A stretch of DNA of 64,000 nucleotides from Citrobacter sp. MGH106 (GCF_001037495.1 NZ_KQ089822.1:3801938-3865937), one strand, 5' to 3'. Counted from the first letter of the stretch, positions 19,161-29,799 are shown. The notes: a model not told the origin generated them from the letters alone. Made by a program: numbers and translations.

Positions 19161-21452
19161 TTGTCTGAATTATTCTCCATCGCTCTGTTTCTCGCTTCGG
19201 TATTGATTTACGCCTGGAAAGCGGGTCGCAACACCTGGTGGTTTGCCGCCATGTTAACGGTGCTGGGAATTTTTATTGTCTTAAATATCACACTGTATGC
19301 CAGCAACTATTTCACCGGAGATGGCATCAACGATGCGGTGCTCTATACGCTGACCAACAGCCTGACCGGCGCGGGCGTCAGCAAATATGTTCTTCCGGGT
19401 GTAGGGATTGCACTGGCGCTGACTGTCGTATTTGGCGCCCTGGGCTGGGTACTTCGCCGCCGTCGCCATCATCCTCATCACGTTGGCTACAGTCTGCTGG
19501 CCCTGATACTGGCACTGGCTTCCGTTGATGCCAGCCCGGCATTCCACCAGATAACCGAACTGGTCAAATCCCAGTCTCGCGATGGCGATCCGGACTTCAC
19601 GGCGTATTACAAAGAGCCATCAAAAACGATCCCTAACCCGAAGCTGAACCTGGTTTATATCTACGGCGAAAGCCTGGAGCGTACCTATTTTAATAATGAT
19701 GCGTTCCCGGACCTGACTCCGGAGCTGGGTGCATTAAAAAACGAAGGAATGGACTTCAGCAATACCATGCAGTTACCGGGTACGGATTACACCATCGCCG
19801 GAATGGTGGCCTCACAGTGTGGTATTCCGCTGTTTGCCCCGTTTGAAGGTAACGCTTCAGCATCAGTCTCCAGTTTCTTCCCACAAAATATCTGCCTGGG
19901 TGATATCCTGAAAAACTCCGGCTATCACAACTACTTTGTACAAGGTGCAAATCTGCGCTTTGCCGGAAAAGACGTCTTTCTGAAATCCCATGGTTTTGAT
20001 TATCTGTATGGCGCGGAAGAGTTAAAAAGCGTGGTGGCAGACCCGGCATACCGTAACGACTGGGGTTTTTACGACGACACCGTACTGGATGAGGCATGGA
20101 AAAAATTCGAAGAGCTTTCCCGCTCCGGCCAACGTTTTTCACTGTTCACACTGACGGTAGATACCCATCATCCGGATGGTTTCATCTCCCGTACCTGTAA
20201 CCGCAAACGCTATGATATCGATGGTAAGGCGAACCAATCCTTTAGCGCAGTCAGTTGTAGCCAGGAAAATATTGCTGAATTTATCAATAAGATCAAAGCC
20301 TCACCGTGGTTTAAAGATACCGTTATCGTGGTCTCTTCCGATCACCTGGCGATGAACAACACCGCATGGAAGTATCTGAATAAGCAAGATCGCAACAATC
20401 TGTTCTTCGTTCTGCGTGGTGACAAGCCTCAGCAGGAGACGCTGGCCGTGAAACGTAACACCATGGATAACGGCGCAACGGTGCTGGATATTCTGGGCGG
20501 CGATAACTTTATCGGCCTCGGACGTAGCAGTTTGTCGAGCGAATCCGTATCGGAAGTCTTCCTGAATATCAAAGAAAAAATGCTGGCGTGGAAGCCCGAT
20601 ATCATTCGTCTGTGGAAATTTCCCAAAGAGATGAAAAAGTTTACCGTCGATCAGGACAAAAACATGATCGCCTTCTCGGGGAGCCATTTCCGCCTGCCGC
20701 TGCTGCTGCGCGTATCAGACAAACGCGTTGAGCCGCTGCCGGAAAGTGAATACTCTGCCCCACTGCGCTTCCAGCTTGCTGATTTCGCCCCACGCGATAA
20801 CTTTGTGTGGGTAGACCGCTGCTACAAAATGGCGCAGTTATGGGCACCAGAGCTGGCACTCTCTACCGACTGGTGCGTATCGCAGGGCCAGTTAGGCGGC
20901 CAGCAAATTGTACAGCACGTCGATAAAGCGAAATGGAAAGGTAAGACTGCGTTTAAAGATACAGTTATCGACATGGAGCGTTACAAAGGTAACGTCGATA
21001 CGCTGAAAATTGTCGATAACGATATTCGTTACAAAGCCGACAGTTTTGTCTTTAACGTGGCAGGTGCGCCGGAAGAGGTGAAACAGTTTAGTGGGATTTC
21101 ACGCCCCGAATCCTGGGGACGCTGGTCCAATGCGCAACTGAGCGAAGAGGTAAAAATCGAATACAAGGCTCCGTTGCCGAAGAAATTTGATCTGATCATC
21201 ACCGCGAAAGCTTTCGGCGACAACGCCAACCGTCCTATTCCCGTACGCGTGGGCAACGAGGAGCAAACGCTGGTGCTAAGCCATGATATCAGCACCACCA
21301 CGCTGCATTTTGATAACCCGGCAGATGCCAATACGCTGGTGATTGTCCCGCCCGACCCCGTCGCCACCAACGAGGGGAACATTCTGGGCCACTCGCCGCG
21401 TAAGCTGGGGATCGGGATGGTTGAAATTAAAGTTGTGGATTTACAAGGGTAA
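19161..21452 (+). CDS. opgB: Phosphoglycerol transferase I (OpgB/MdoB)
   Basis: 763 residues, starting with TTG at 19161 ([10 protein letters not shown]), the same length as E. coli OpgB. Three or four N-terminal membrane segments precede a large periplasmic sulfatase/LtaS-like domain with [10 protein letters not shown] (catalytic Thr region) and the metal-site SSDHLAMNN. It transfers phosphoglycerol from phosphatidylglycerol to membrane-derived oligosaccharides (osmoregulated periplasmic glucans). The preceding GAGGATCG serves as ribosome site. Confidence 0.96.
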   Translation: MSELFSIALFLASVLIYAWKAGRNTWWFAAMLTVLGIFIVLNITLYASNYFTGDGINDAVLYTLTNSLTGAGVSKYVLPGVGIALALTVVFGALGWVLRRRRHHPHHVGYSLLALILALASVDASPAFHQITELVKSQSRDGDPDFTAYYKEPSKTIPNPKLNLVYIYGESLERTYFNNDAFPDLTPELGALKNEGMDFSNTMQLPGTDYTIAGMVASQCGIPLFAPFEGNASASVSSFFPQNICLGDILKNSGYHNYFVQGANLRFAGKDVFLKSHGFDYLYGAEELKSVVADPAYRNDWGFYDDTVLDEAWKKFEELSRSGQRFSLFTLTVDTHHPDGFISRTCNRKRYDIDGKANQSFSAVSCSQENIAEFINKIKASPWFKDTVIVVSSDHLAMNNTAWKYLNKQDRNNLFFVLRGDKPQQETLAVKRNTMDNGATVLDILGGDNFIGLGRSSLSSESVSEVFLNIKEKMLAWKPDIIRLWKFPKEMKKFTVDQDKNMIAFSGSHFRLPLLLRVSDKRVEPLPESEYSAPLRFQLADFAPRDNFVWVDRCYKMAQLWAPELALSTDWCVSQGQLGGQQIVQHVDKAKWKGKTAFKDTVIDMERYKGNVDTLKIVDNDIRYKADSFVFNVAGAPEEVKQFSGISRPESWGRWSNAQLSEEVKIEYKAPLPKKFDLIITAKAFGDNANRPIPVRVGNEEQTLVLSHDISTTTLHFDNPADANTLVIVPPDPVATNEGNILGHSPRKLGIGMVEIKVVDLQG

Positions 21453-21458
21453 AAAAAA

Positions 21459-21485
21459 CAGCGCCCAACACCACTCCGGGCGCTG
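21459..21485 (-). terminator. Intrinsic terminator of the lgoD-uxaB-like operon
   Basis: CAGCGCCC and GGGCGCTG form an 8-bp stem; on the minus strand it is followed by eight T residues. It begins 11 bases after the uxaB-like stop and also lies just after opgB. Confidence 0.85.
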
Positions 21486-21495
21486 CATGGCAACC

Positions 21496-22941
21496 TTAAT
21501 CCAGACTTTGTACTGCGTGGCGCATTCCCTGCACCAGTATTAACTCCAGGTTTGCCGTCACCTGTTCGACAAGCCCTGGCAGCAATGTAAGATCTTGCCC
21601 CCAGTGAGTGGCATCACCGAGCACAACCATCACCAGCTCACGCAGCGTCAGGTCATTACCAACCCTCGGCCAGAGATCGGCATAGCGGCGGATCCACTGC
21701 TCATCATCCTGTAATGGATAATTCTCTCCCGCCCGTTCCCCGCGATAAAACGCGATTAACGCAGCCAGTGCAAACGTCAACCGCACCGGCCAGCGTGCAT
21801 CTTGCTGCCCTGCCAGCAACTGCGGCAAAATACGTGTGCGAAATTTTGTCATCCCATTAAGCGCAATGGAGAGGAGCTGATGACGAATATAAGGGTTCTG
21901 AAAACGTCCACTAACCGCACCAGCAAATTCACGCAACTCATCGGCCGGAAGATCCAAAACAGGGATGACCTCCCTGTCAATTGCCTGCTCAACAAAGTGG
22001 CGTATATCAGCATCCTGCATCGCCTCACCAACGGTCTCCAGCCCACACAGCCAGGCCACAGGCACCAGTGCGGTATGAGCGCCGTTAAGAATGGCAACCT
22101 TACGTTCCTTGTACGGTTTAATATCGCTCACCACGCGGATATTTAACGGGCACTCCGCCAGTTTCAACTCTTCAGCCAGCCATAAAGGCCCCTGAATGAC
22201 GAACAGGTAAAAATGCTCAGCTGTATCCAGAAATGCATCGTGATAACCCAGCGTTTGTTCCAGTGGCGCAGCTTCTTCACGTGGATAGCCTGTAACAATC
22301 CGGTCCACCAGTGTAGAACAGAAGGTATTCGCGGTTTCCACCCAGTCAGTAAACGCCGGAGAAAGCTGCCAGTCTCGCGCGTACTGCAATACCAGGGTTT
22401 TAAGCGCATCACCGTTATAGTCGATAAGCTCACAAGGAATAATCACCCAGCCCTTATCTGCCGCCCCGTCGAAATGGTTAAAGCGCTCCAGCAGCAGACG
22501 CGTCAGTTTGGCCGGAAAACTCACTGGCGGCGCATCATCGACGCTATCACCGGCGTGATAACTAATCCCCGCCTCCGTCGTGTTTGAAAATACAAAGCGG
22601 ATGTCCGGATTGTGAGCCAACGCCAGATACGCCGTAAAATCCAGATACGGGTTGATCTCGTTATTCACCGAGCGGATTAGCCGTGCCTCACTCACCGCAT
22701 CGCCCTGCTCATTCAATCCGCGAATGAGCGTGGTATATAACCCGTCCTGGGTATTCAGCGAAGGTGGAAAATCCGTATTAATCGGACGAACAATTGTCAC
22801 TCCGGCCCGGAGATCTGTCTTCTCATTCAGGATATCCAGTTGCCAGTCGACAAACGCGCGCAGGAAGTTACCTTCACCAAACTGGATCACCCGCGTCGGA
22901 TACCTTGCCCCAGGGAAATCTTGTCGATTCAATGTCTTCAT
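21496..22941 (-). CDS. Tagaturonate reductase (UxaB-like) paralogue
   Basis: 481 residues, polyol/mannitol-dehydrogenase family. The dinucleotide site is [17 protein letters not shown] near the start, and the catalytic-lysine segment is [18 protein letters not shown]. Strongly similar along its length to E. coli UxaB, which reduces D-tagaturonate to D-altronate with NADH. It lies 13 bases downstream of lgoD, which makes D-tagaturonate from L-galactonate. In E. coli K-12 uxaB is elsewhere, so this may be a dedicated copy. ATG at 22941 is chosen over GTG at 22944. Confidence 0.88.
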   Translation of the reverse strand: MKTLNRQDFPGARYPTRVIQFGEGNFLRAFVDWQLDILNEKTDLRAGVTIVRPINTDFPPSLNTQDGLYTTLIRGLNEQGDAVSEARLIRSVNNEINPYLDFTAYLALAHNPDIRFVFSNTTEAGISYHAGDSVDDAPPVSFPAKLTRLLLERFNHFDGAADKGWVIIPCELIDYNGDALKTLVLQYARDWQLSPAFTDWVETANTFCSTLVDRIVTGYPREEAAPLEQTLGYHDAFLDTAEHFYLFVIQGPLWLAEELKLAECPLNIRVVSDIKPYKERKVAILNGAHTALVPVAWLCGLETVGEAMQDADIRHFVEQAIDREVIPVLDLPADELREFAGAVSGRFQNPYIRHQLLSIALNGMTKFRTRILPQLLAGQQDARWPVRLTFALAALIAFYRGERAGENYPLQDDEQWIRRYADLWPRVGNDLTLRELVMVVLGDATHWGQDLTLLPGLVEQVTANLELILVQGMRHAVQSLD

Positions 22942-22954
22942 CACAAAACCCTTC

Positions 22955-23977
22955 TCAGAACGTGATCACACCTTTGATTAATTCGCGGTTGTTAATCACA
23001 TCCCGCTCGTAGATTTCCGCAAGCGTGGCAAACGCGTAACGGTGTGTGAGCATCATGTCAGCGGTCAGTTTGCCTTCAGACATCAGCCGCCCCACTTTGG
23101 CGAAATCTTCCGGCGTGGCGTTACGACTGCCCATCATGGTGGTTTCTTTCTTATGGAACTCAGGGTCAGAGAACTGCAAATCACCTTTGAACAGCCCAAC
23201 AAAGACGATGCTGCCGCCGTGGCGAATCAAATTCACCGTATTGTTCATCGCATGCTGATTACCCGTCGCATCAATGACTTTTTGCGCCAGTGAACCACCA
23301 AACTGGGCACGTAGCTGCGCATCGAAATCTTCGGCAGCGGGATCGAGAACCGGAAGTCCCAATCGGGAGACAACATGTTCCCTGCGCGCGGGGCTGGTAT
23401 CTGCCACCACTACCTGTGCGCCATCGGCTTTGGCAATTGCTGCCGCCCCAAGACCTATCGGCCCGGCCCCCACGACAAGAACCTGCTCACCCGGCATCAC
23501 CGCCGCCCGGCGCACCGCATGTGCGCTGATAGCATACGGTTCAATCAGTGCAGCGGCATGTGGGTCAATTCCCTGCGCATCCAGCAGGTTCGTCACCGGA
23601 ACGGACAAATACTCACTGAATCCACCATCCTGATGTACGCCAATCACTGAAATCTTCTCACAGCAGTTGGTACGCCCGCTCTGGCACGCCGGACACTGCT
23701 GACACGCGACGTAAGGAATAACTGCCACCTGCTGGCCCGTTTTCAGGTTTTGTATATTCTTACCCAGCCCAACAATCTCCCCGCATATTTCATGACCTAA
23801 TACGCGTGGATAACTAAAAAATGGTTGGTTGCCTCCCCAGGCATGAATATCAGTCCCACAGATCCCGACAGATTTAATTTTTATTAATGCTTCACTTTCA
23901 CCTGGAATAGGTATTTCACGCTCTTTCCAGACTAATTTTTTGGGTTCCTGGCAAATCAAAGTATTCATCGTAGACAT
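22955..23977 (-). CDS. lgoD: L-galactonate oxidoreductase LgoD
   Basis: 340 residues, zinc-dependent medium-chain dehydrogenase. Catalytic zinc ligands lie in CGTDIHAW and GHEICGE, a four-cysteine structural zinc site in [14 protein letters not shown], and the Rossmann motif is [12 protein letters not shown]. It oxidises L-galactonate at C5 to D-tagaturonate. ATG at 23977 is preceded by AGGAGA; the frame is open further upstream but lacks a ribosome site. First gene of a two-gene operon with a uxaB-like gene, divergent from lgoR. Confidence 0.95.
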   Translation of the reverse strand: MSTMNTLICQEPKKLVWKEREIPIPGESEALIKIKSVGICGTDIHAWGGNQPFFSYPRVLGHEICGEIVGLGKNIQNLKTGQQVAVIPYVACQQCPACQSGRTNCCEKISVIGVHQDGGFSEYLSVPVTNLLDAQGIDPHAAALIEPYAISAHAVRRAAVMPGEQVLVVGAGPIGLGAAAIAKADGAQVVVADTSPARREHVVSRLGLPVLDPAAEDFDAQLRAQFGGSLAQKVIDATGNQHAMNNTVNLIRHGGSIVFVGLFKGDLQFSDPEFHKKETTMMGSRNATPEDFAKVGRLMSEGKLTADMMLTHRYAFATLAEIYERDVINNRELIKGVITF

Positions 23978-24114
23978 GATTCGGCTCTCCTGTTTTTTTG
24001 TTGCCTCAGATATCAACGAAATTAAAAATGCAGGAGAAACCAGAAACATAATCTGTGAATCCCAGCGCATAAAAATGTTTTAAATCGGGTTTTAATAGGC
24101 AAAAAGGAGATGCC

Positions 24115-25029
24115 ATGAGCCGTTCACAGAACTTACGCCACAATGTGATTAACCAGATAATCGATGATATGGCACGCGGTCATATCCCTTCCCCGCTGCC
24201 TTCGCAAAGCGCACTGGCTGAAATGTACAACATTAGTCGTACCACCGTACGCCACATGCTGAGCCATTTAGGCGAATGCGGCGTATTAACGCAGGTAGGA
24301 AGCCACTACGTTATCGTACGCAAACCCAACCATGAGGATGGTTTTTCGTGTACCACAGCCTCCATGACCGAGCAAAATCGAATTTTTGAGCAGGCATTTT
24401 TCACCATGATCAACCAGCGCCAATTGCGCGCAGGTGAAAGTTTTTCCGAGTTGCAGCTTGCCAGAGCCGCCGGCGTCAGCCCGGTAGTTGTACGGGAATA
24501 TCTTTTAAAATTCGAACGTTACAATCTGATAAAGAATGAGAAGCGCGGTCAGTGGAGCATGAAGCAGTTCGATCAGGCCTACGCCGAACAACTGTTCGAA
24601 TTGCGAGAAATGCTGGAAACACATTCCCTGCAACATTTCCTGAATCTGCCCGACGATGACCCGCGTTGGTTACAGGCAAAAACACTGCTTGAGCGCCATC
24701 GCATACTGCGCGACAGCATCGGCAGTAGCTTTCGTATGTTCTCGCAGTTAGATCGTGAGTTCCATGCTTTGCTGCTATCCGCCGCTGATAATATATTTTT
24801 TAATCAATCACTTGAAATTATCTCTGTGATTTTCCATTTCCACTATCAGTGGGATGAAAGCGACCTCAAGCAACGCAACATCATTGCCATTGATGAGCAT
24901 ATGACCATCCTCAGCGCGCTGATTTGCCGCAGCGACCTGGATGCTACCCTGGCACTCTGCAACCATTTGAATTCAGCCAAACAATCGATGATTCGCTCCA
25001 TCAACCAAAGTAGCCACAACGCTCATTAA
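24115..25029 (+). CDS. lgoR: GntR-family regulator of L-galactonate genes, LgoR
   Basis: 304 residues. Two winged-helix segments in tandem: one at about 10-70 (LPSQSALAEMYNISRTTVRHML) and a second at about 85-145 (LQLARAAGVSPVVVREYLLKF). The FCD ligand-binding domain with histidine/aspartate metal residues (SQLDREFHALLL) completes it. It is expected to control the divergent lgoD operon and lgoT. AAGGAG precedes the ATG. Confidence 0.92.
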   Translation: MSRSQNLRHNVINQIIDDMARGHIPSPLPSQSALAEMYNISRTTVRHMLSHLGECGVLTQVGSHYVIVRKPNHEDGFSCTTASMTEQNRIFEQAFFTMINQRQLRAGESFSELQLARAAGVSPVVVREYLLKFERYNLIKNEKRGQWSMKQFDQAYAEQLFELREMLETHSLQHFLNLPDDDPRWLQAKTLLERHRILRDSIGSSFRMFSQLDREFHALLLSAADNIFFNQSLEIISVIFHFHYQWDESDLKQRNIIAIDEHMTILSALICRSDLDATLALCNHLNSAKQSMIRSINQSSHNAH

Positions 25030-25243
25030 GAACAGATAAAAAACAGGAAATCATTACCGGGAGCACGATTCTATAAAAATAAAAACGCCAGAAAATACCT
25101 CTTGCCTATGCTCACGCTAAGTCGACTGCATTAAAAACTTTTGTGAGCGGTGATGAACAAATTGATTTGTCACTGGTATTTTTTCAATACTGCGCAACTG
25201 CACGTTGTGTAACAAATAATTTATTGAGGTTCAGGAGTCCGGC

Positions 25244-26605
25244 GTGGAAAAAAATAATATTACACTCGACCCAAGTTCTTCGTTTGACACGCCCTCATCT
25301 GCGGATATTAATGTTCCGCCTGAGGGCATGGTTCAACGCAGTAGTCGAATAAAACGTATTCAGACCACAGCAATGATTTTATTATTTTTTGCTGCGGTTA
25401 TTAATTATCTCGACCGCAGTTCGTTGTCGGTAGCGAACTTAACTATTCGTGAAGAACTGGGACTCAGTGCAACGCAAATCGGCATCCTGTTGTCCGTGTT
25501 CTCTCTCGCTTATGGTATTGCGCAACTTCCCTGCGGCCCGCTGCTGGATCGTAAAGGTCCACGCATTATGTTGGGACTGGGTATGTTCTTCTGGTCGCTG
25601 TTTCAGGCGATGTCCGGTATGGTACACACCTTCACCCAGTTTGTACTGGTACGTATCGGGATGGGGATTGGCGAAGCGCCAATGAACCCATGCGGTGTGA
25701 AGGTAATCAACGACTGGTTTAACATCAAAGAGCGTGGCCGCCCGATGGGATTGTTCAACGCTGCCTCCACGATCGGTGTCGCCATTAGTCCGCCGATCTT
25801 GGCTGCGATGATGCTGGTCATGGGCTGGCGCTGGATGTTCATTACCATCGGTGTGCTGGGCATTTTCCTCGCCATTGGCTGGTATATGCTTTACCGCAAC
25901 CGCGAACAAATTGAACTGAGCGCCACTGAACAAGCGTATCTGAATGCGGGGAGCGTCAATGCTCGTCGCGATCCACTGAGTTTTGCCGAATGGCGCAGCC
26001 TGTTCCGTAACCGCACTATGTGGGGCATGATGCTGGGCTTTAGCGGTATTAACTATACGGCATGGTTGTATCTGGCCTGGCTGCCGGGTTACCTGCAAAC
26101 TTCTTATAACCTTGATTTAAAAAGCACCGGATTAATGGCGGCAATCCCATTCCTGTTTGGTGCAGCCGGGATGCTGATTAATGGCTTTGTCACCGACTGG
26201 CTGGTAAAAGGGGGTATGGCTCCCATTAAGAGCCGTAAGATTTGTATCATTGCCGGAATGTTCTGCTCGGCTGCATTCACCTTCGTAGTGCCGCAGGCAA
26301 CAACGTCCATGGCTGCAGTTTTACTGATCGGGATGGCGCTGTTCTGCATCCACTTCGCCGGAACATCCTGCTGGGGACTAATCCACGTTGCGGTGGCTTC
26401 ACGCATGACCGCCTCAGTGGGCAGCATCCAGAACTTTGCCAGCTTTATTTGTGCATCGTTCGCGCCGATCGTCACCGGATTTATTGTTGATACAACGAAC
26501 TCTTTCCGTCTGGCGCTGATTATCTGCGGTTGCGTTACCATGGTAGGCGCGCTCGCTTACATCTTCCTGGTCCGCCAGCCAATTAGCGATCCACGTCAGG
26601 AGTAA
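25244..26605 (+). CDS. lgoT: L-galactonate MFS transporter LgoT
   Basis: 453 residues, 12 predicted membrane helices, anion:cation symporter branch of the major facilitator superfamily with the motif NYLDRSSLSVA in helix 1 and GIAQLPCGPLLDRKGPR after helix 2. It imports L-galactonate by proton symport. GTG start at 25244 with AGGAG nine bases upstream. It follows lgoR by 214 bases that may hold its own promoter. Confidence 0.94.
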   Translation: MEKNNITLDPSSSFDTPSSADINVPPEGMVQRSSRIKRIQTTAMILLFFAAVINYLDRSSLSVANLTIREELGLSATQIGILLSVFSLAYGIAQLPCGPLLDRKGPRIMLGLGMFFWSLFQAMSGMVHTFTQFVLVRIGMGIGEAPMNPCGVKVINDWFNIKERGRPMGLFNAASTIGVAISPPILAAMMLVMGWRWMFITIGVLGIFLAIGWYMLYRNREQIELSATEQAYLNAGSVNARRDPLSFAEWRSLFRNRTMWGMMLGFSGINYTAWLYLAWLPGYLQTSYNLDLKSTGLMAAIPFLFGAAGMLINGFVTDWLVKGGMAPIKSRKICIIAGMFCSAAFTFVVPQATTSMAAVLLIGMALFCIHFAGTSCWGLIHVAVASRMTASVGSIQNFASFICASFAPIVTGFIVDTTNSFRLALIICGCVTMVGALAYIFLVRQPISDPRQE

Positions 26606-26615
26606 TTACCCCAAT

Positions 26616-26642
26616 GATCCGGTAACAGCGCGTTACCGGATC
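26616..26642 (+). terminator. Hairpin after lgoT
   Basis: GATCCGGTAAC and its complement form an 11-bp stem with a 5-base loop, 11 bases after the lgoT stop. There is no T-run after it, so it may act with Rho or only protect the 3' end. Confidence 0.6.
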
Positions 26643-26670
26643 GTAATCCCCCCCTGTTATACTTTCCCGC

Positions 26671-27186
26671 ATGAATATACTTTTCCGTGATACCACCCTC
26701 ACTGATATCGCAACTCTGCCCGGCATTGAACGCTCAGCAGGACAGCGTTTTCTACACATACCCTCGCTTGCGTGGATCGCAGGCGATCACATCATTTCGC
26801 TCGAGCAACATCGGCAATACGTCTTACAACAGATGAGCTGGCTGGCGCTTGCGGATAATCACCCCGTTGGATTTTTACTGACAGAAGCGCAAGAGTCCTC
26901 GCTTTTCATTGCCGAAGTCTCTCTGCATCTGGAATGGCAGGGAAAGGGTATTGGTAGCGGATTGATTCACTATGTCGCGAACCAGGCGCGTGAGAAAGGT
27001 TATACATCGCTAACGCTGACTACCTTCCGCGATGTTCCATGGAATGCACCATTCTATGCCCGACTGGGGTTTGAGATGCTGGCCGACAATGCCCTTCCAG
27101 CGATGCTACACCAGAAAAGAGAAGAGGAAGTGGCGCATGGTCAGGTGTATGAATCACGCTGCGCCATGCGCCTGAAGCTGAGTTAG
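26671..27186 (+). CDS. GNAT-family N-acetyltransferase
   Basis: 171 residues. The acetyl-CoA loop is WQGKGIGSGLIHYV, followed by GYTSLTLTTFRDVPWNAPFYARLGF, which is typical of GNAT motifs A and B. The substrate cannot be deduced; small GNAT proteins with a PWNAPFY segment often acetylate amines or small toxic molecules. It stands alone between lgoT and the convergent tsr. ATG at 26671 has no strong ribosome site directly before it. Confidence 0.82.
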   Translation: MNILFRDTTLTDIATLPGIERSAGQRFLHIPSLAWIAGDHIISLEQHRQYVLQQMSWLALADNHPVGFLLTEAQESSLFIAEVSLHLEWQGKGIGSGLIHYVANQAREKGYTSLTLTTFRDVPWNAPFYARLGFEMLADNALPAMLHQKREEEVAHGQVYESRCAMRLKLS

Positions 27187-27226
27187 CTGCCCGGTAACCG
27201 GAAAAGTGACATCCAGCTACTTTTAG

Positions 27227-28891
27227 TTAAAACGTTTCCCAGTTCTCTCCGGCATCCGTTACCGCAGCTTTACGCGGTTGAGCGGTGGTTGATACCGGTT
27301 TTGCTGCAGTAACATCACGCGCACGCTGTTGATCGTGCTGGATACGGAATACAGCAACAGCCTGAGTCAGACGGCTGGCCTGTTCTTCCAGTGCGGCAGC
27401 GGCAGCGGCGGATTCTTCCACCAGCGAGGCGTTCTGTTGCGTCACGCGATCCATTTCAGCAACGGCCAGACCAACCTGGTCGATACCACGGCTCTGCTCG
27501 TCAGATGCAGAGGCGATCTCACCCATAATATCGGTCACACGGGTTACCGCATTCACGATCTCATCCATGGTTTCACCGGCGCTTTCAACCAGCGTTGAGC
27601 CGACATCCACACGGCTGACCGAGTCTTCAATCAGACTCTTGATCTCGCGCGCGGCCTGAGCACTACGCTGTGCCAGGTTACGGACTTCACCTGCGACTAC
27701 CGCAAACCCACGTCCCTGTTCACCCGCACGTGCCGCTTCTACCGCCGCGTTGAGAGCCAGGATGTTAGTCTGGAAGGCAATACCATCGATAACACTAATA
27801 ATGTCGGCGATTTTCTGCGAACTGGAAGCGATGTCACGCATGGTTTGCACCACGTTATCCACCACTTTCCCGCCTTTTTGCGCGGTTTCTGAGGCACTCA
27901 GCGCCAGATGGCTGGCCTGGCGCGCGTTTTCCGCGTTCTGCTTCACAGTCGCCGTCAACTCTTCCATGCTGGCCGCGGTTTCTTCCAGAGAGGCCGCCTG
28001 CTGCTCAGTACGTGAAGAGAGATCGTTATTGCCCATCGCAATCTCGCTGGCACCGCTGTAAATGGCGTTGGCGCCGTTACGCACATCGCCGACGGTGCTC
28101 ATCAACTCACCCTGCATGTGACGCAAACTTTCTGCCAGTTGACCAATCTCGTTGGAACCTTCCACATCAATACGTTTCACCAAATCGCCGCTGGCAATAT
28201 GACGAATGCTATCGATCAGTCGATTCATCGGGGCAATAAGCGAAAGCTTAATACCAAACCAGACAGCGATAATTGCTGCCAGTACGGTAATCAATACACA
28301 TACCAGCACCCACAGCGCCTGGCTGTAGGAACTGTTGTTGTCCTCAACCGCGATGTCATACAGGCGATCGTTCTGCTGCATGTAGCTCATATACTGCTTC
28401 TCAAAACCATCCTGATAGCTTTGAGTCGGTTGATCAAAGAACGCATTGATCTTCCCATCACCCAGCAACTGGATCAGCTCCGCCAGCGCACCGTGGTAGA
28501 TATCATACGTGCGGTTGATCTCCTGGAAAGCGGCTTCGCTTTGACGCGGATCGCGTGGGAGCGATTCATAAATCGCCCAGTTTTTTTCCGTCAGTTTCAG
28601 CGCGGTGCTGGCTACCTGCATCAGTTCTGCAACGGTCGCACCGCTGCCAATATTGCTCTGATCCATCATGTAGCGAATGCCTGCCCGGTTAAGGGTATTT
28701 CGCGTTTGCAGCAATTCAACCCAGGTCGCATTCAGCGCAGACTGCTGCTGGCGAATAGTTTGCAGAACGGTAAAGTTCTCTTTGTCATTCTTTAATGAGT
28801 TAAAGAACAAACCCCCTGAGGCAAGCTGTAAAAGGCCAAACAGCGCCAGTACCAGCAATAGGCTGGTAACAATCTTCATTCGTTTTAACAT
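27227..28891 (-). CDS. tsr: Methyl-accepting chemotaxis protein Tsr (serine receptor)
   Basis: 554 residues. Membrane segment 1 is at about 8-30, and the periplasmic four-helix sensor contains the ligand-site [11 protein letters not shown]. Membrane segment 2 is at about 190-212, then a HAMP domain and the signalling hairpin tip [28 protein letters not shown]. It ends NWETF, the pentapeptide that tethers CheR and CheB. It senses serine, AI-2, pH and temperature. The start at 28891 gives the family length; a sigma-28 promoter lies just upstream. Confidence 0.96.
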   Translation of the reverse strand: MLKRMKIVTSLLLVLALFGLLQLASGGLFFNSLKNDKENFTVLQTIRQQQSALNATWVELLQTRNTLNRAGIRYMMDQSNIGSGATVAELMQVASTALKLTEKNWAIYESLPRDPRQSEAAFQEINRTYDIYHGALAELIQLLGDGKINAFFDQPTQSYQDGFEKQYMSYMQQNDRLYDIAVEDNNSSYSQALWVLVCVLITVLAAIIAVWFGIKLSLIAPMNRLIDSIRHIASGDLVKRIDVEGSNEIGQLAESLRHMQGELMSTVGDVRNGANAIYSGASEIAMGNNDLSSRTEQQAASLEETAASMEELTATVKQNAENARQASHLALSASETAQKGGKVVDNVVQTMRDIASSSQKIADIISVIDGIAFQTNILALNAAVEAARAGEQGRGFAVVAGEVRNLAQRSAQAAREIKSLIEDSVSRVDVGSTLVESAGETMDEIVNAVTRVTDIMGEIASASDEQSRGIDQVGLAVAEMDRVTQQNASLVEESAAAAAALEEQASRLTQAVAVFRIQHDQQRARDVTAAKPVSTTAQPRKAAVTDAGENWETF

Positions 28892-28922
28892 GTTTTCTCT
28901 TTCCGCTAGACAGATGTCAGAA

Positions 28923-28949
28923 TTTTCGGCCTGGAAAGCGAAAACTTTA
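28923..28949 (-). promoter_or_regulatory. Sigma-28 (FliA) promoter of tsr
   Basis: On the minus strand TAAAGTTT is followed by 11 bases and GCCGAAAA, one base off the FliA consensus TAAAGTTT-N11-GCCGATAA. It lies 30-60 bases upstream of the tsr ATG, as expected for a late chemotaxis gene. Confidence 0.9.
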
Positions 28950-29143
28950 CGAATATCGTTCAAAAAGCAGATGTTCTGGCGACATCTGGCGCAGAAAAAA
29001 GCAGTAAATACCACTCGTATACATAACGCAAACTAGCGCCATGACTCCTTTCCCCACCTTTTAAGAGGGCTTTTCATTGCCGTAAGCTTCGGCTACCAAT
29101 AGTGGGTCTGTTTTATCATCGGCTATAACAAGGAAGTCCTTCT

Positions 29144-29671
29144 GTGAAAAATAATTATCTCGACTTACTTTCTAACGCGTTTCCCTTCATGGTATTGGGA
29201 CTCTTTTTAGGGGCGATGACCCCGGTCGTGCCAAAGCTATTTATTCCGGAGATTTCAGATATTTTACTGGAGAATGTCGCGCCCAAAAGCATCATGTTCC
29301 TGATAATTTTGAATGCGTTACTCACCGTCATTTTACTGAGATTCAGTGGCAGGTTTGATCCGGACAAAAAATTAGCTGCTTTTTTCTATGAAAAATTTTC
29401 ATTTAAATTCAATGAACTAGGGAAATCCATCACGGCGGCCACTGTTGGCACACTGCTCGGTCTCACGCTGGCAATGCTGCCCTATGGCGAATTTCGCATG
29501 GCTGGAATCGGTATTTATTTTTCGGCGATGCTGCTCGTGATATGGAGGGTATTCGACTTCCTTAACCACCTGAGTAGAAACGAAGTCGATAAAGCAGAGA
29601 AGTACATATTTTATACCGTTGTTATTCTCATAACCCTCTATTACCTCTACCTCATTGCAAAGCCAGTGTGA
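29144..29671 (+). CDS. Uncharacterised five-helix membrane protein
   Basis: 175 residues starting with GTG at 29144, with AAGGAAG nine bases upstream. Hydrophobic segments are at about 13-33, 48-66, 95-114, 119-140 and 152-172, with a basic/aromatic loop (about 68-92, RFDPDKKLAAFFYEKFSFKF). I do not recognise a family. It lies between divergent tsr and the btsT promoter and is not present at this place in E. coli K-12 as I know it. Codon use is somewhat richer in A/T than the flanks. Confidence 0.75.
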   Translation: MKNNYLDLLSNAFPFMVLGLFLGAMTPVVPKLFIPEISDILLENVAPKSIMFLIILNALLTVILLRFSGRFDPDKKLAAFFYEKFSFKFNELGKSITAATVGTLLGLTLAMLPYGEFRMAGIGIYFSAMLLVIWRVFDFLNHLSRNEVDKAEKYIFYTVVILITLYYLYLIAKPV

Positions 29672-29697
29672 CTACTGTCGACAGTTCATAATCGCCC

Positions 29698-29733
29698 CAT
29701 GAAATTATGTGATGAAAATCACATAATTTCATG
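29698..29733. promoter_or_regulatory. Perfect CRP site within a 16-bp inverted repeat
   Basis: TGTGA-N6-TCACA at 29708-29723 matches the CRP consensus without mismatch. The symmetry extends outward to give 16-base arms around a 4-base centre (29698-29733). It lies about 210 bases upstream of btsT, whose E. coli counterpart is CRP-activated. It follows the upstream membrane-protein gene by 27 bases, so it could also act as a hairpin in that transcript. Confidence 0.85.
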
Positions 29734-29751
29734 CTGTTACGCCGAATGAAA

Positions 29752-29799
29752 ACCGCTCACTGACACTTGGGACCGCTTAAGCTGACATACAACCACTCA
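29752..29799 (+). promoter_or_regulatory. Three BtsR (YehT)-like direct repeats
   Basis: ACCGCTCA at 29752, ACCGCTTA at 29772 and ACCACTCA at 29792 fit the motif ACC(G/A)CT(C/T)A reported for the LytTR regulator BtsR at the E. coli btsT (yjiY) promoter. Start-to-start spacing is exactly 20 bp for both intervals, so all three face the same side of the helix. Confidence 0.75.

Noticed and set aside
24054-24069. CRP site between lgoD and lgoR
   Set aside because: TGTGA is followed after six bases by GCGCA, too poor a match to the second half-site.
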